Assembly (NCBI GenBank): GCA_019119775.1
Contig: DWWL01000056.1
Location: forward strand, 1 to 38,385
Origin: Candidatus Lachnoclostridium pullistercoris
GTDB taxonomy: Bacteria; Bacillota; Clostridia; Lachnospirales; Lachnospiraceae
Length of the DNA stretch: 38,385 nt
Reading direction: 5' to 3'
In this document: one piece after another, positions 23,287 through 31,150 of the stretch
How the letters are laid out: every line of letters begins with the position of its first letter
Numbering within the stretch: the stretch's first letter is position 1
Made by a program: the position numbers and the translations under genes
The notes under the pieces: model-generated
What the model was told of the DNA's origin: nothing
Databases searched by the model: none
The model's input: only the letters and a program-made list of their open reading frames with translations

Positions 23287-23336
23287 AAAAGGCAGGACTG
23301 CCGGCACATTTCTTTCGCCGGCAGTCCTGCCTTTTT
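23287..23336. terminator. Bidirectional intrinsic terminator between the ROK kinase and pheT
   Basis: AAAAGGCAGGACTGCCGGC (23287-23305) is complementary to GCCGGCAGTCCTGCCTTTT (23317-23335) with an 11-nt loop. The flanking A and T runs let it serve both the plus-strand manA operon and the minus-strand pheT, whose stop is at 23364. Confidence 0.92.
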
Positions 23337-23363
23337 CATTTCATTTTGCGTATATGTTTGATT

Positions 23364-25805
23364 CTACTGGGTTCTCAGCTCTGCTCCCAGCTTCTTGCCT
23401 AACTTCTTCATCACCTGGTTTGCGGTGTTCTCGATCTCCTGGGAGGTCAGCGTCTTTTCGCCGGATCCGATGGTCAGGCGGATGGTGACAGACTTCTTGC
23501 CGTCCGGGATCTGTTTTCCTCTGTACTCGTCCACGAAGGCCGCCTCTTTCACCAGGGCGCTGGCCTTCTTCTGGCCCATGATCACCTCATAAATATCCGC
23601 CCACGCCGCGTCTGAGTCAAACAGCATGGAAATATCATAATCCGTCTCCGGATACTCTGCCAGATGGGTGAATTTGTTGGTTCTGGAGCGCAGAGGCTTT
23701 AATCTGGTGGCGTCAATCTCAAAGAGCATGACGGAAAGATTCTTGATCCCGCAGTCCATGGACACTTTTTTCGCCACAAGGCCCATATCGCCGATCTTCT
23801 CCTCGCCGAGGAAAATGTTCATCCAGACTACATTGTCAGCCCACACCGGCTTCTCCTCTTTCCTGAAGGTGAACGCCTCCATGTGGGTGTAGCGGGGCAT
23901 ATACTCCAGAACGCCCTTTGCTTCCCTGAACAGCTGCGTGATATCCTTCACGCTGCTGGCGAAAGCGGCTCCGATGTGCCTTCTCTGCTCCGGCAGGGAT
24001 TCCGTCTCATCGTAGGGGGAGGTGTAGTTGCGGTCAAAGAAGACCTGAGCCTCCTCAAAGATGGAGAAATCGTTGAAATAACGCTCATTTTTCACCACCG
24101 CCTCACAAAGGTTGGGCAGCAGGGAGGAGCGGATATAGCTTAAATCGGGAGCCGGAGGCATGGAGAGACGCAGCACGCCTGCGGTATCCTGTAAAACAGC
24201 GTTCACGAACACGTCGTTCATCCAGGGATAGGTGTAAACTTCCTGCATTCCGCAGCGGATGGCCAGGTACTCCTTGATGCTGCGGATCAGATCCTGATCT
24301 CTCTGGTTGATGGCCCCCTCAAAAGCCGTGGTAAAGGAAGTGGCCTCAAAGTTGTCGTAGCCGTACATTCTGGCCACCTCTTCCATCACGTCATCCTTGA
24401 TGGAGATGTCGCCGGTGGAGCGCCAGGTGGGAGCGGTCACGTGCATGTTATCGCCGTCGATGGCCACGTCAAAGCCCAAAAGCTCCAGCTTGTTCTGGAT
24501 TTCCTCGTTGGTCAGGTCCTTTCCAAGGCGTTTCGCCAGCCATGTCAGGCTCACGTCGATCTGGGCACGCTCCAGCTTCTTCACGTACTGGTCGCAGTAT
24601 CCGGTCACTTTTAACTCCGGATACAGCTCGTGGAAATACTGCATGGAAAGTGCCAGCGCCTGATCGCATCTCTCCGGATCCACTGCCTTCTCATAGCGGG
24701 AGGATGCCTCCGTGCGGGTGTCATAGCGCAGCGCAGTCCTGCGGATGCCGGTGGCCTCAAAGTTTGCCACCTCCAGGATCACACGCTTCGTATCCGGAAG
24801 AATGGAATCCTTCGCTCCGCCCATAACGCCGGCCAGAGCCACCGGGCCCTCAGAGTCCGTGATCACCAGATCATCGCTGCAGAGACTGATCTCCTTGTCG
24901 TTTAAGAGAACCAGCTTCTCTCCCTCCGCCGCATGTCTCACCACGATGTGGTCCGTGATATTGTCTGCGTCAAAAGCATGGGTGGGGTTGCCGGTGGCCA
25001 GCATCACGTAGTTGGTAATGTCTACCAGGGCGTTGATGGGGCGCATGCCAGCCTTCCAGATCCTGTTTCTCATCTGGTAAGGGGATTCCTTTACCATCAC
25101 GCCGGACATCTCCACGCCGATGTAGCGGGAGCAGCGGTCCGGGTCGGCGATCTCCACATGGAAATCTCCTCTCTCCTCCGGCTCATAGGGCTTGATTTCC
25201 TTTAAGGGCAGGTTGTAGAGAGCGGCGATCTCTCTGGCGATGCCGTAGTGGCCCCAGAGGTCGGGACGGTTGGTCATGGACTTGTTGTCGATCTCCAGCA
25301 GCACATCGTCCATATCCAGGGCCTTTGCCAACGGCGTGCCGGCGGGAACGTCAAATTCTGACAGGTCCACGATCTCTCCCTCCTGGGATGCCGGGAACAG
25401 ATCTCCCAGACCGATCTCATCGGAGGCGCAGATCATGCCGTAGGACTCCACGCCCCGCAGCTTGGAATTTTTGATCTCCACCGGCTCTCCCTGTCCGTGC
25501 CAGCGCACGATGGCTCCGGGGCAGGACACAGCCACCCGCATTCCTTCTCTTAAGTTGATGCCGCCGCAGACAATGGTCTTCACATCGCCGCCGATGTCCA
25601 CTCTGCACACTCTCAGTTTGTCCGCGTTGGGATGGGGCTCGATGGCCTCGATCACGCCCACCACCATATTGTCAAAGCGGCGCGCCAGATACTCCACATC
25701 CTCCACTTCCACGGTGGACATGGTCAGGTCATACGCCAGCTTTTTTAAATCCGCATCCTCGGGGATACTCACAAAATCCTTAATCCAAGATAATGATAAT
25801 TTCAT
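23364..25805 (-). CDS. pheT: Phenylalanyl-tRNA synthetase beta subunit
   Basis: The 813-residue beta subunit forms the alpha2-beta2 enzyme with PheS and charges tRNA-Phe. Domains in order: N-terminal PheT segment (MKLSLSWIKDFVSIP); an EMAP/OB tRNA-binding domain at about residues 40-150 (VGVIEAIEPHPNADKLRVCRVD); the B3/B4 editing domain at about 210-390 (NRPDLWGHYGIAREIAAL); the B5 domain; the core (YGYDNFEATSF); and the C-terminal FDX-ACB anticodon-binding domain from about 715 (EYPETDYDISMLFD). It follows pheS by 34 nt and has an AAAGGCGG site. Confidence 0.97.
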   Translation of the reverse strand: MKLSLSWIKDFVSIPEDADLKKLAYDLTMSTVEVEDVEYLARRFDNMVVGVIEAIEPHPNADKLRVCRVDIGGDVKTIVCGGINLREGMRVAVSCPGAIVRWHGQGEPVEIKNSKLRGVESYGMICASDEIGLGDLFPASQEGEIVDLSEFDVPAGTPLAKALDMDDVLLEIDNKSMTNRPDLWGHYGIAREIAALYNLPLKEIKPYEPEERGDFHVEIADPDRCSRYIGVEMSGVMVKESPYQMRNRIWKAGMRPINALVDITNYVMLATGNPTHAFDADNITDHIVVRHAAEGEKLVLLNDKEISLCSDDLVITDSEGPVALAGVMGGAKDSILPDTKRVILEVANFEATGIRRTALRYDTRTEASSRYEKAVDPERCDQALALSMQYFHELYPELKVTGYCDQYVKKLERAQIDVSLTWLAKRLGKDLTNEEIQNKLELLGFDVAIDGDNMHVTAPTWRSTGDISIKDDVMEEVARMYGYDNFEATSFTTAFEGAINQRDQDLIRSIKEYLAIRCGMQEVYTYPWMNDVFVNAVLQDTAGVLRLSMPPAPDLSYIRSSLLPNLCEAVVKNERYFNDFSIFEEAQVFFDRNYTSPYDETESLPEQRRHIGAAFASSVKDITQLFREAKGVLEYMPRYTHMEAFTFRKEEKPVWADNVVWMNIFLGEEKIGDMGLVAKKVSMDCGIKNLSVMLFEIDATRLKPLRSRTNKFTHLAEYPETDYDISMLFDSDAAWADIYEVIMGQKKASALVKEAAFVDEYRGKQIPDGKKSVTIRLTIGSGEKTLTSQEIENTANQVMKKLGKKLGAELRTQ

Positions 25806-25839
25806 CTCTGTATTCCGCCTTTCTGCACCCTTCTCTTCC

Positions 25840-26877
25840 TTATCTGAACTGTTTCAGGAACCGCAAATCCGCACTGTGAAACAGTCTCACGTCGTCAACG
25901 CCGTAGCGCATCATCACCAGCCGGTCCAGGCCGATGTTCACATAGAAGCCGGTGTACTCATCCGGATCCAGTCCCGCCGCGCGGAGCACGTTGGGATGGG
26001 GAGAACCGCCGGGCATAACCTCAATCCAGCCCACATGCTTGCAGACGCTGCAGCCTTTTCCGCCGCACACCTGGCACTGCATGTCAATCTCAAATCCCGG
26101 CTCCACAAAGGGGAAGAAGCCGGAGCGCATTCTCACCGGTACATCCGTTCCGAACACCTTGTTTAAGATGCTCTTGATCATCACTTTGCCGGACGTAAAG
26201 GTGATGTCCTTGTCCACGATCAGGGCCTCATACTGGAAAAATGCTCTCTCGTGGTGGGCGTCTGTCGTCTCATTGCGGTAAACGCGGCCCGGATACACGA
26301 ACCGGTACGGAGGTTTGTGTGTCTGCATGTAACGGACACTGCCGCCGGTCAGATGGGGACGGAGGCAGAGCTTTTCATTGGTGCTGCCGCTGTCGTGTCC
26401 CTCCAGCCAGTAGGTATCCATGCTCTCTCTCGCCGGATGGTTGGGCGGGAAATTTAATTTGTCGAAAGCGTAGAGCTCGCTGGTGATCTCGTCCTCCTGG
26501 AAGATCTCAAATCCCATGGAACGGAACGCATCGTTCAGATCGTAGCACATCTGAGTGATGGGATGAAGGCCGCCCTTCGGGGGCAGAATTCCCGGAACGG
26601 TGCAGTCAAAATCCGGAGACACTTCGGACGCCTTTAATTTTAACTCCATTCTCTTGGCATCAATCAGCTCTGTCACCTGGCTCTTTGCCTGGTTTAACAG
26701 CTTGCCCATCTCCGGGCGGAGCGCCGGATCCAGCTTCGGCATCTCCTTCATCAGCTGGGTCAGAGAGCCCTGCTTTCCGATATACGCGCTCTTTACGCTC
26801 TGCAGCTCGCTCTCGCTGGCCGCCGCAGAAATTTTTTCCTGTACTTCTGATAAAATTCCGTTGATTTTATCCTTCAT
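25840..26877 (-). CDS. pheS: Phenylalanyl-tRNA synthetase alpha subunit
   Basis: The 345-residue alpha subunit carries the catalytic class II core. An N-terminal coiled coil (about residues 1-90) binds tRNA. Catalytic motifs are HPAR in NFPPNHPARESMDTYW, the motif 2 region VYPGRVYRNETTDAHHERAFFQYE, and motif 3 NIGLDRLVMMRYGVDDVR close to the C-terminus. A Cys cluster (CQVCGGKGCSVCK) near residue 270 is normal for the Firmicutes form. The ATG has AAAGGAG 6 nt upstream. A T-box leader and promoter upstream control expression of the pheS-pheT pair. Confidence 0.97.
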   Translation of the reverse strand: MKDKINGILSEVQEKISAAASESELQSVKSAYIGKQGSLTQLMKEMPKLDPALRPEMGKLLNQAKSQVTELIDAKRMELKLKASEVSPDFDCTVPGILPPKGGLHPITQMCYDLNDAFRSMGFEIFQEDEITSELYAFDKLNFPPNHPARESMDTYWLEGHDSGSTNEKLCLRPHLTGGSVRYMQTHKPPYRFVYPGRVYRNETTDAHHERAFFQYEALIVDKDITFTSGKVMIKSILNKVFGTDVPVRMRSGFFPFVEPGFEIDMQCQVCGGKGCSVCKHVGWIEVMPGGSPHPNVLRAAGLDPDEYTGFYVNIGLDRLVMMRYGVDDVRLFHSADLRFLKQFR

Positions 26878-26950
26878 TCCAATTCTCCTTTCTCACTTGA
26901 GGCAGATACCGTCCGGCTCACCGGCCGGAAACCTTGCTCCGCGGGCAGCA

Positions 26951-26980
26951 AAGCGGGCGAAACAAAGTTTCCTGGTATAC
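26951..26980. repeat. Fragment related to the 31021-31053 palindrome
   Basis: GAAACAAAGTTTCCTGGTATA here resembles GAACGAAGTTTCCTGTTATA at 31032-31051, including the hairpin loop. It lies between the T-box terminator and pheS, in the stretch 26878-26980 that otherwise shows only GC-rich spacer. Confidence 0.4.
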
Positions 26981-27262
26981 AAAAAGACCCCGTCCCCACA
27001 AGGGACGAGGTCATCGCGGTACCACCCTAATTCCCGCCCGAATTCCGGACAGGCACTCTTCTATTTAACGCATAGATACGTCACAGCCTAGCGGGAAGAT
27101 CCTTTCAGCTGTGCGGCTCCGGCGGGAAATTCAGGATACTTGCGGAACTTGAGGAAACTCGCAGCCGGTGATCTCCTCTCTCTGAAAAGAATGCAAGCCC
27201 TTACGTTTGTGCCTTCACTGCCTTTTCATATGGCGCGCTTCTGTGACAAAGCGCGAAATCTG
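26981..27262 (-). promoter_or_regulatory. T-box leader of the pheS-pheT operon
   Basis: On the minus strand the antiterminator signature AGGGUGGUACCGCG (27015-27028) is followed by a terminator, GACCUCGUCCC pairing with GGGACGGGGUC (26986-27012), and a UUUUU run at 26981-26985. Upstream about 235 nt of structured leader contain stem-I-like blocks (AGAGAGAGG and following). Uncharged tRNA-Phe should favour antitermination. Several UUC triplets could be the specifier codon (for example near 27130 and 27155); I cannot decide which without folding. Confidence 0.93.
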
Positions 27263-27268
27263 TGTTCT

Positions 27269-27297
27269 ATTGTAGCCACCCGGCCGGGAAAAGTCAA
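27269..27297 (-). promoter_or_regulatory. Sigma-A-type promoter of the pheS-pheT operon
   Basis: Minus-strand TTGACT (27292-27297) and TACAAT (27269-27274) are separated by exactly 17 nt, and the T-box leader begins directly downstream. It starts only 9 nt before the stop codon of the next upstream gene. Confidence 0.75.
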
Positions 27298-27305
27298 GTA
27301 CTTAA

Positions 27306-27746
27306 TCAAATTTTGGAACTGTTACGTTTCCTCCACTCCATCCCGTATTCCCTCTCCTCGGTGGCCTCATCCACGCCTTCCGCTGTGATCTGAAATCCTT
27401 CCCGCAGGTAGAAAGCCAATGCTCTACGGTTCTTTTCATATACGTTCAGCCTCAGACTGCTTCGAGTCTCTTTGCAGTGATCCATCAGCTTCCGGCCGAC
27501 GCCGGCCGACCGGCAGGAGCCTTTCACGAAGATTCCCTCGATATAATCTCCGTTCAGTCCCACAAAGCCCTGAATCTCACCCCGGTCCTCCCAAATGTAT
27601 ACTTCCGCCAGGGGAAGCATTTCCCTGACCGCCGGAAAATTTTCCTCCCAGTAAGACGCCGGGATAAAACTGTGGGCCTCCCGGTTGGCTTCCAGCCAGA
27701 TTTCGCCGACCCGGTCCGCGTCCGCCGGTTCCATTTTCCGGATCAT
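27306..27746 (-). CDS. GNAT family N-acetyltransferase
   Basis: The 146-residue protein is a GNAT acetyltransferase. The N-terminal IRKMEPADADRVGEIW opens the fold. The acetyl-CoA site is in EGIFVKGSCRSAGVGRKLMDHCKE near residues 69-92, with the Q/RxxGxG/A-type loop as RSAGVG, and LRLNVYEKNRRALAFYLREGF near residues 98-118 gives the later strand. It resembles YjaB/PhnO-like enzymes; the acceptor is unknown. Its start overlaps the DUF6506 gene by 4 nt, and it is the last gene of a six-gene overlapping cluster starting at 30871. Confidence 0.88.
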   Translation of the reverse strand: MIRKMEPADADRVGEIWLEANREAHSFIPASYWEENFPAVREMLPLAEVYIWEDRGEIQGFVGLNGDYIEGIFVKGSCRSAGVGRKLMDHCKETRSSLRLNVYEKNRRALAFYLREGFQITAEGVDEATEEREYGMEWRKRNSSKI

Positions 27747-28048
27747 CTCTTCTCTTCCTTTTCGTCCGCCGGAAAGGCGGCCCGGTAAATCTCGTCCTGC
27801 TCCGGCAGATGGGTCACGTATCCCACCGGGATCTGGTTTCCCGTGGCTTCAATCACCTGTCTCGCTCCCTCCGGCCCGAAAGCTCCGCACAGCTCTATGC
27901 AGCCGAATCCCTCCTGCTGCAGCCGTCTGGCGTTCTCACACGCATCCTGAATATTCGATACACCGATCATCCGGGCATTTCCGCCGTGGATGGACGCCTG
28001 GTCTTTCTCAGAATCAAAATCTCCCATGATCAAAAACGCAAATTTCAT
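27743..28048 (-). CDS. DUF6506 family protein
   Basis: The 101-residue protein starts MKFAFLIMGDFD, with an ordered fold of strands and helices, and contains GVSNIQDACENARRLQQEGFGCIELCGAFGPEGARQVIEA. This fits small DUF6506-type proteins of unknown function. The C-terminal tail is charged (EKEEKR). It overlaps both neighbours by 4 nt, so translation of the three genes is coupled. I do not know its activity; the motif with Cys near the middle (IELCGAFG) could be a binding site, but that is speculation. Confidence 0.75.
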   Translation of the reverse strand: MKFAFLIMGDFDSEKDQASIHGGNARMIGVSNIQDACENARRLQQEGFGCIELCGAFGPEGARQVIEATGNQIPVGYVTHLPEQDEIYRAAFPADEKEEKR

Positions 28049-28557
28049 ATATTCTTGTCCTCCTCATTTTTCCGCTCTCTCAGATATCTTTCTCCTTCCT
28101 CCCTGGAACGGAATACCTTCACTTCCCTGCCGCCGCCGTACTTCTCCAGCAGCCTGCGGATCTCCGGCAGCTGATCCTTCTGAAAATCCACGATCCACTG
28201 GTAAAATTCCGGATCAAACTCGGTCTCCACCCAGGGCAGGTCCTCTCTCTGTCTTCCGATGCGGGAGGCAGCGCCTTCCAGACAGACCTCCAGGGGGAAA
28301 TCCAGAAGAAACACCGTATCACAGGCTGTCAGGCGCATCTTTAGCGTCCGCAGGTAATTCCCGTCTATGATCCACCGGTCCTCTTTCAAAATCTCCCCTA
28401 ATCTTTTGTCAAATTCTTCCCTGGACACCTGGGTCCGGTCCGGCCTGTGCCAGATCATATCCAGATAATAGAGGGGAAGTCCCGTCATGTCCCGCAGTTT
28501 TCTGGAAAAGGTGCTCTTTCCCGCTCCGGGACAGCCGATCACGATCACTTTTTTCAT
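28045..28557 (-). CDS. P-loop kinase-like protein (adenylate-kinase/FlaR-like topology modulation family)
   Basis: The 170-residue protein has a P-loop GCPGAGKST at residues 8-16, followed by YYLDMIWHRPDRTQVSREEF and RWIIDGNYLRTLKMRL, a combination typical of the small AAA_18/FlaR-like nucleoside-kinase group often annotated as topology modulation protein. The C-terminal part is charged and helical. The biochemical substrate is unknown. It lies 18 nt after the neighbouring acetyltransferase and overlaps DUF6506 by 4 nt. Confidence 0.85.
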   Translation of the reverse strand: MKKVIVIGCPGAGKSTFSRKLRDMTGLPLYYLDMIWHRPDRTQVSREEFDKRLGEILKEDRWIIDGNYLRTLKMRLTACDTVFLLDFPLEVCLEGAASRIGRQREDLPWVETEFDPEFYQWIVDFQKDQLPEIRRLLEKYGGGREVKVFRSREEGERYLRERKNEEDKNI

Positions 28558-28575
28558 CCTGCTCTCCTCTTTCTC

Positions 28576-29049
28576 TCAAAGCCCTTTCCGCAGATACACC
28601 ATGTCCCGCAGAAGCACTCCGCCCTCCCATATGGGATGGTCATAGTGATCTGTGAAGAAATCCTTCACCGCGTAGGAGCGGGAAAAGCCGCAGGCTTCAT
28701 AGAAAGGCACAGTGAGGGGGCTGTCCCCGGTTCCCGCCTGAAGAACAGAAAAACGCCCGCCGAATTTTTCTTCCACAAACTGTATCATCTTCCGCCCCAG
28801 GCCCTTTCTCTGAAACTCCTGCCGCACCGCCAGATTTTTGATTTCCAGCACGCCTCCGCCCTCGTCCGTCACCACACAGACGGCGGCCGCTTCTCCTGAC
28901 GCAGAGCGGTCTCTCATCACGTACATCCGCCCCCGCTCCAGGTAGCGGGCGATCATATCCTCCTGCTCGTCTGCCAGCAGAAGCAGGTCCAGATACTGTC
29001 TTTTGTTCTCAGAGACCTCCTCGATCACCCATCTGTCCCGCTCATCCAT
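28576..29049 (-). CDS. GNAT family N-acetyltransferase
   Basis: The 157-residue protein has a GNAT fold. The acetyl-CoA segment EIKNLAVRQEFQRKGLGRKMIQFVEEKFG lies near residues 69-98, with QRKGLG as the pyrophosphate loop. The C-terminal VPFYEACGFSRSYAVKDFFTDHYDHPIWEGGVLLRDMVYLRK matches a common subgroup of single-domain acetyltransferases in Firmicutes. The acceptor molecule is unknown. Its ATG overlaps the methyltransferase stop by 1 nt (TAATG). Confidence 0.87.
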   Translation of the reverse strand: MDERDRWVIEEVSENKRQYLDLLLLADEQEDMIARYLERGRMYVMRDRSASGEAAAVCVVTDEGGGVLEIKNLAVRQEFQRKGLGRKMIQFVEEKFGGRFSVLQAGTGDSPLTVPFYEACGFSRSYAVKDFFTDHYDHPIWEGGVLLRDMVYLRKGL

Positions 29050-30248
29050 TATGCCTTCTCCCTTCCGTCCTCCTCAAAAAGCCGGTACAGAGTCAGATCT
29101 CCGTGGAGGAACTGAAGAACGGATTTTAACTCCTCCCCGTTTTTCTTCTTCTCTCCCTGTCTGACGGCCCGGATCAGGATATTCTTCGGCGTGTGCTCCA
29201 TATCGATAAATTCCAGAAGCTGGGTGCGGTAGCCCTGGCCTTCCAGAATCTCCGCCCGGATGGCATCCGTAAAGAGGGCCGCCGTCCGCTCCCTGATAAT
29301 GCCGTAGGAAAACAGCGGCGCCAGGATCTCATTCTCCATCTGGCCGTTCAGCTCATGCTGGCAGCAGGGGACGGAAAGAATCACCTTCGCCCCCCATTTT
29401 ACCGCCTTGTAGAGGGCGTAGTCCGTGGCCGTGTCGCAGGCGTGCAGGGTGACGACCATATCCACCTGGTCCACCCCCTCGTAGGAGGCAATATCCCCGG
29501 GATAAAACCGGAGATGGTCAAATCCGTACCGCTCCGCCAGCAGATTGCAGCGGGCGATCACATCTTTTTTCAAATCCAGCCCGATGATCCGCACCGGATA
29601 GCCTTTCAGCTCCTTCAGATAGTAGTACATGGCAAAGGTGAGATAGGATTTCCCGCAGCCAAAGTCGATGATCACGTTCTCCCGGCTCCGGTCCAGCTTC
29701 GGCAGAATGTCCTCAATAAACTCCAGAAACCGGTTAATCTGCCTGAACTTGTCGTACCGGGAGCGGACTACCTGTCCCTCCTTCGTCATCACGCCCAGAT
29801 CCACCAGAAAAGGAACGGGACGCCCTTCCTCCAGCACGTACCGCTTTTTCCGGTTGTGGGGCCGAAGTGCCGGCGCCGCCGGAACCGCAGCCGCGATCTT
29901 CCGCTTCGTTTTTACCGTCACCTTTCCCTTTTTGCTCACCAGGGCATGGACGCTTCCGGAGGCGGAGGAGAGCTCCATCTGCCTCATGATCCCGTTTAAC
30001 ATCTCTATCACGTAGGCCGCTGCCCCGTCCCTGTCCATATTCCGGTGAAACGCCTGGGCTCCCCGCTGCTCCTCTGCTTGGAATGCCAGTTCTCCCCGGA
30101 GCAGCAGAGGGTGGATCTTCACCTTCTGCAGACCGTTTTTCTCCGCCGGGCTGCTTAAGATCAGCCTCTCCAGCCTCTCATTTAAAAATTCTCCGAGCAC
30201 TTCCTTAAGCGCCCGTCTGTCCCGCTCTTCCATCTCTCTTCTCCTCAC
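29049..30248 (-). CDS. Class I SAM-dependent methyltransferase, Methyltransf_32-like
   Basis: The 399-residue protein has an N-terminal helical, basic region (about 1-140) and a C-terminal Rossmann methyltransferase domain. Motif I is VIIDFGCGKSYLTFAMYYYL near residues 194-213, followed by RIIGLDLKKDVIARCNLLAERYGFDHLRFYPGDI and a VTLHACDTATDYAL post-motif. This fits the family of PF13679-like enzymes, some of which act on RNA in eukaryotes. The bacterial substrate is unknown. The LHACDTAT segment is conserved across the group. The gene overlaps the histidine phosphatase stop by 4 nt. Confidence 0.88.
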   Translation of the reverse strand: MRRREMEERDRRALKEVLGEFLNERLERLILSSPAEKNGLQKVKIHPLLLRGELAFQAEEQRGAQAFHRNMDRDGAAAYVIEMLNGIMRQMELSSASGSVHALVSKKGKVTVKTKRKIAAAVPAAPALRPHNRKKRYVLEEGRPVPFLVDLGVMTKEGQVVRSRYDKFRQINRFLEFIEDILPKLDRSRENVIIDFGCGKSYLTFAMYYYLKELKGYPVRIIGLDLKKDVIARCNLLAERYGFDHLRFYPGDIASYEGVDQVDMVVTLHACDTATDYALYKAVKWGAKVILSVPCCQHELNGQMENEILAPLFSYGIIRERTAALFTDAIRAEILEGQGYRTQLLEFIDMEHTPKNILIRAVRQGEKKKNGEELKSVLQFLHGDLTLYRLFEEDGREKA

Positions 30249-30871
30249 CAGTTTTTCCGCAGAAGTTCCGGAAAGGCTTCCAGGTGGGCGTAGTCATTGA
30301 ACCGCTCCACCGTCACCGTTCCCGTCTTCTCTCTGTATTCCAGCTCCGTGATGCTGCAGTTTTCCAGAGTCTTCCCCAGGGTCCGCCACCGGGCCGGATC
30401 CATCCCCAGATAGTAAGCCGTCATGCAGCGGATCACCCCGCCGTGGGTGACCATGACCGCCCGGGAAAGCCCGCTGTCAAAAATCTCCTGAAACACCGGC
30501 AGTGCCCGCCGGATCACATCTTTGGCACACTCTCCGCCGGGATAGGGGAGATCTTTCTCCATTTTCTCAAATTCTTTTTTGAATGCTCCGAATCTTCTGT
30601 CAATCTCCTCGTCCGTCAGGCCCTCCAGCTCCCCGAAGGAGATCTCCCGGATCCCGGGGCGGATGTTTAACGGTACAGGAAGAAATCTGCGGATGATTTC
30701 TGCCGTTTCCTCCGCCCGCAGAAGGTCGCTGGCGTAAATCCCTTCCGCCCCGTATCCTCTCAGTCTCTCTCCTGCCAGCTCTGCCTGACGTTTTCCCGCC
30801 TCGCTCAAAGGCACGTTGACGTTGCACAGCCTGCTGTTTTGCCGCCCATGGCGGATCAGGTACAGTTTCAT
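30245..30871 (-). CDS. Histidine phosphatase family protein (phosphoglycerate-mutase-like)
   Basis: From the ATG with GGAGGAAGAG upstream the product has 208 residues. The RHG motif is at LIRHGRQNSRLCNVNVPLSE near residue 6, and the second active-site set includes YASDLLRAEETAEIIRR, EISFGELEGLTDEEIDRRF and the catalytic VMVTHGGVIRCM near residue 147. Family members are phosphatases or mutases (for example CobC or GpmB-like); the substrate cannot be told. It is the first gene of the six-gene cluster running to 27306. Confidence 0.9.
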   Translation of the reverse strand: MKLYLIRHGRQNSRLCNVNVPLSEAGKRQAELAGERLRGYGAEGIYASDLLRAEETAEIIRRFLPVPLNIRPGIREISFGELEGLTDEEIDRRFGAFKKEFEKMEKDLPYPGGECAKDVIRRALPVFQEIFDSGLSRAVMVTHGGVIRCMTAYYLGMDPARWRTLGKTLENCSITELEYREKTGTVTVERFNDYAHLEAFPELLRKNW

Positions 30872-30929
30872 TCTCTTCCTCCTGAATGTCCGAAGGCGTG
30901 CGTGAAAGCACACCCGTAAAATTTAAGAA

Positions 30930-31082
30930 AGAATCCTGTTTCACAGGATTCTCCGCCTGCGGCGGGCCGCGAAAGCGACATTTTCCGTTCCGCCGCAGTG
31001 CGATCCTCGCGGAGCGTGTTTATATAACAGGGAACGAAGTTTCCTGTTATATAAGAAAGAATCCTGCAAAGCAGGATTCTTT
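30930..31082. repeat. Cluster of three short palindromic hairpins in an intergenic region
   Basis: The region between the histidine phosphatase and the DUF711 gene (30872-31150, 279 nt) holds three hairpins: AGAATCCTGT/ACAGGATTCT at 30930-30952; TATATAACAGGGAAC/GTTTCCTGTTATATA at 31021-31053 with a GAA loop; and AAAGAATCCTGC/GCAGGATTCTTT at 31056-31082, a perfect 12-bp stem. The first and third stems share the core AGAATCCTG. Fragments of the same family occur at 23217-23250 and 26951-26980. No reading frame is present. The third hairpin, followed on the minus strand by CTTATAT, might also serve as a weak terminator for DUF711. Confidence 0.7.
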
Positions 31083-31150
31083 GCCTCCGCCGGACCTGCC
31101 TTTCCCGGCCGGATTCCCGGCCGGGATCAGCCGCCGTCCGGAGCTGACAT

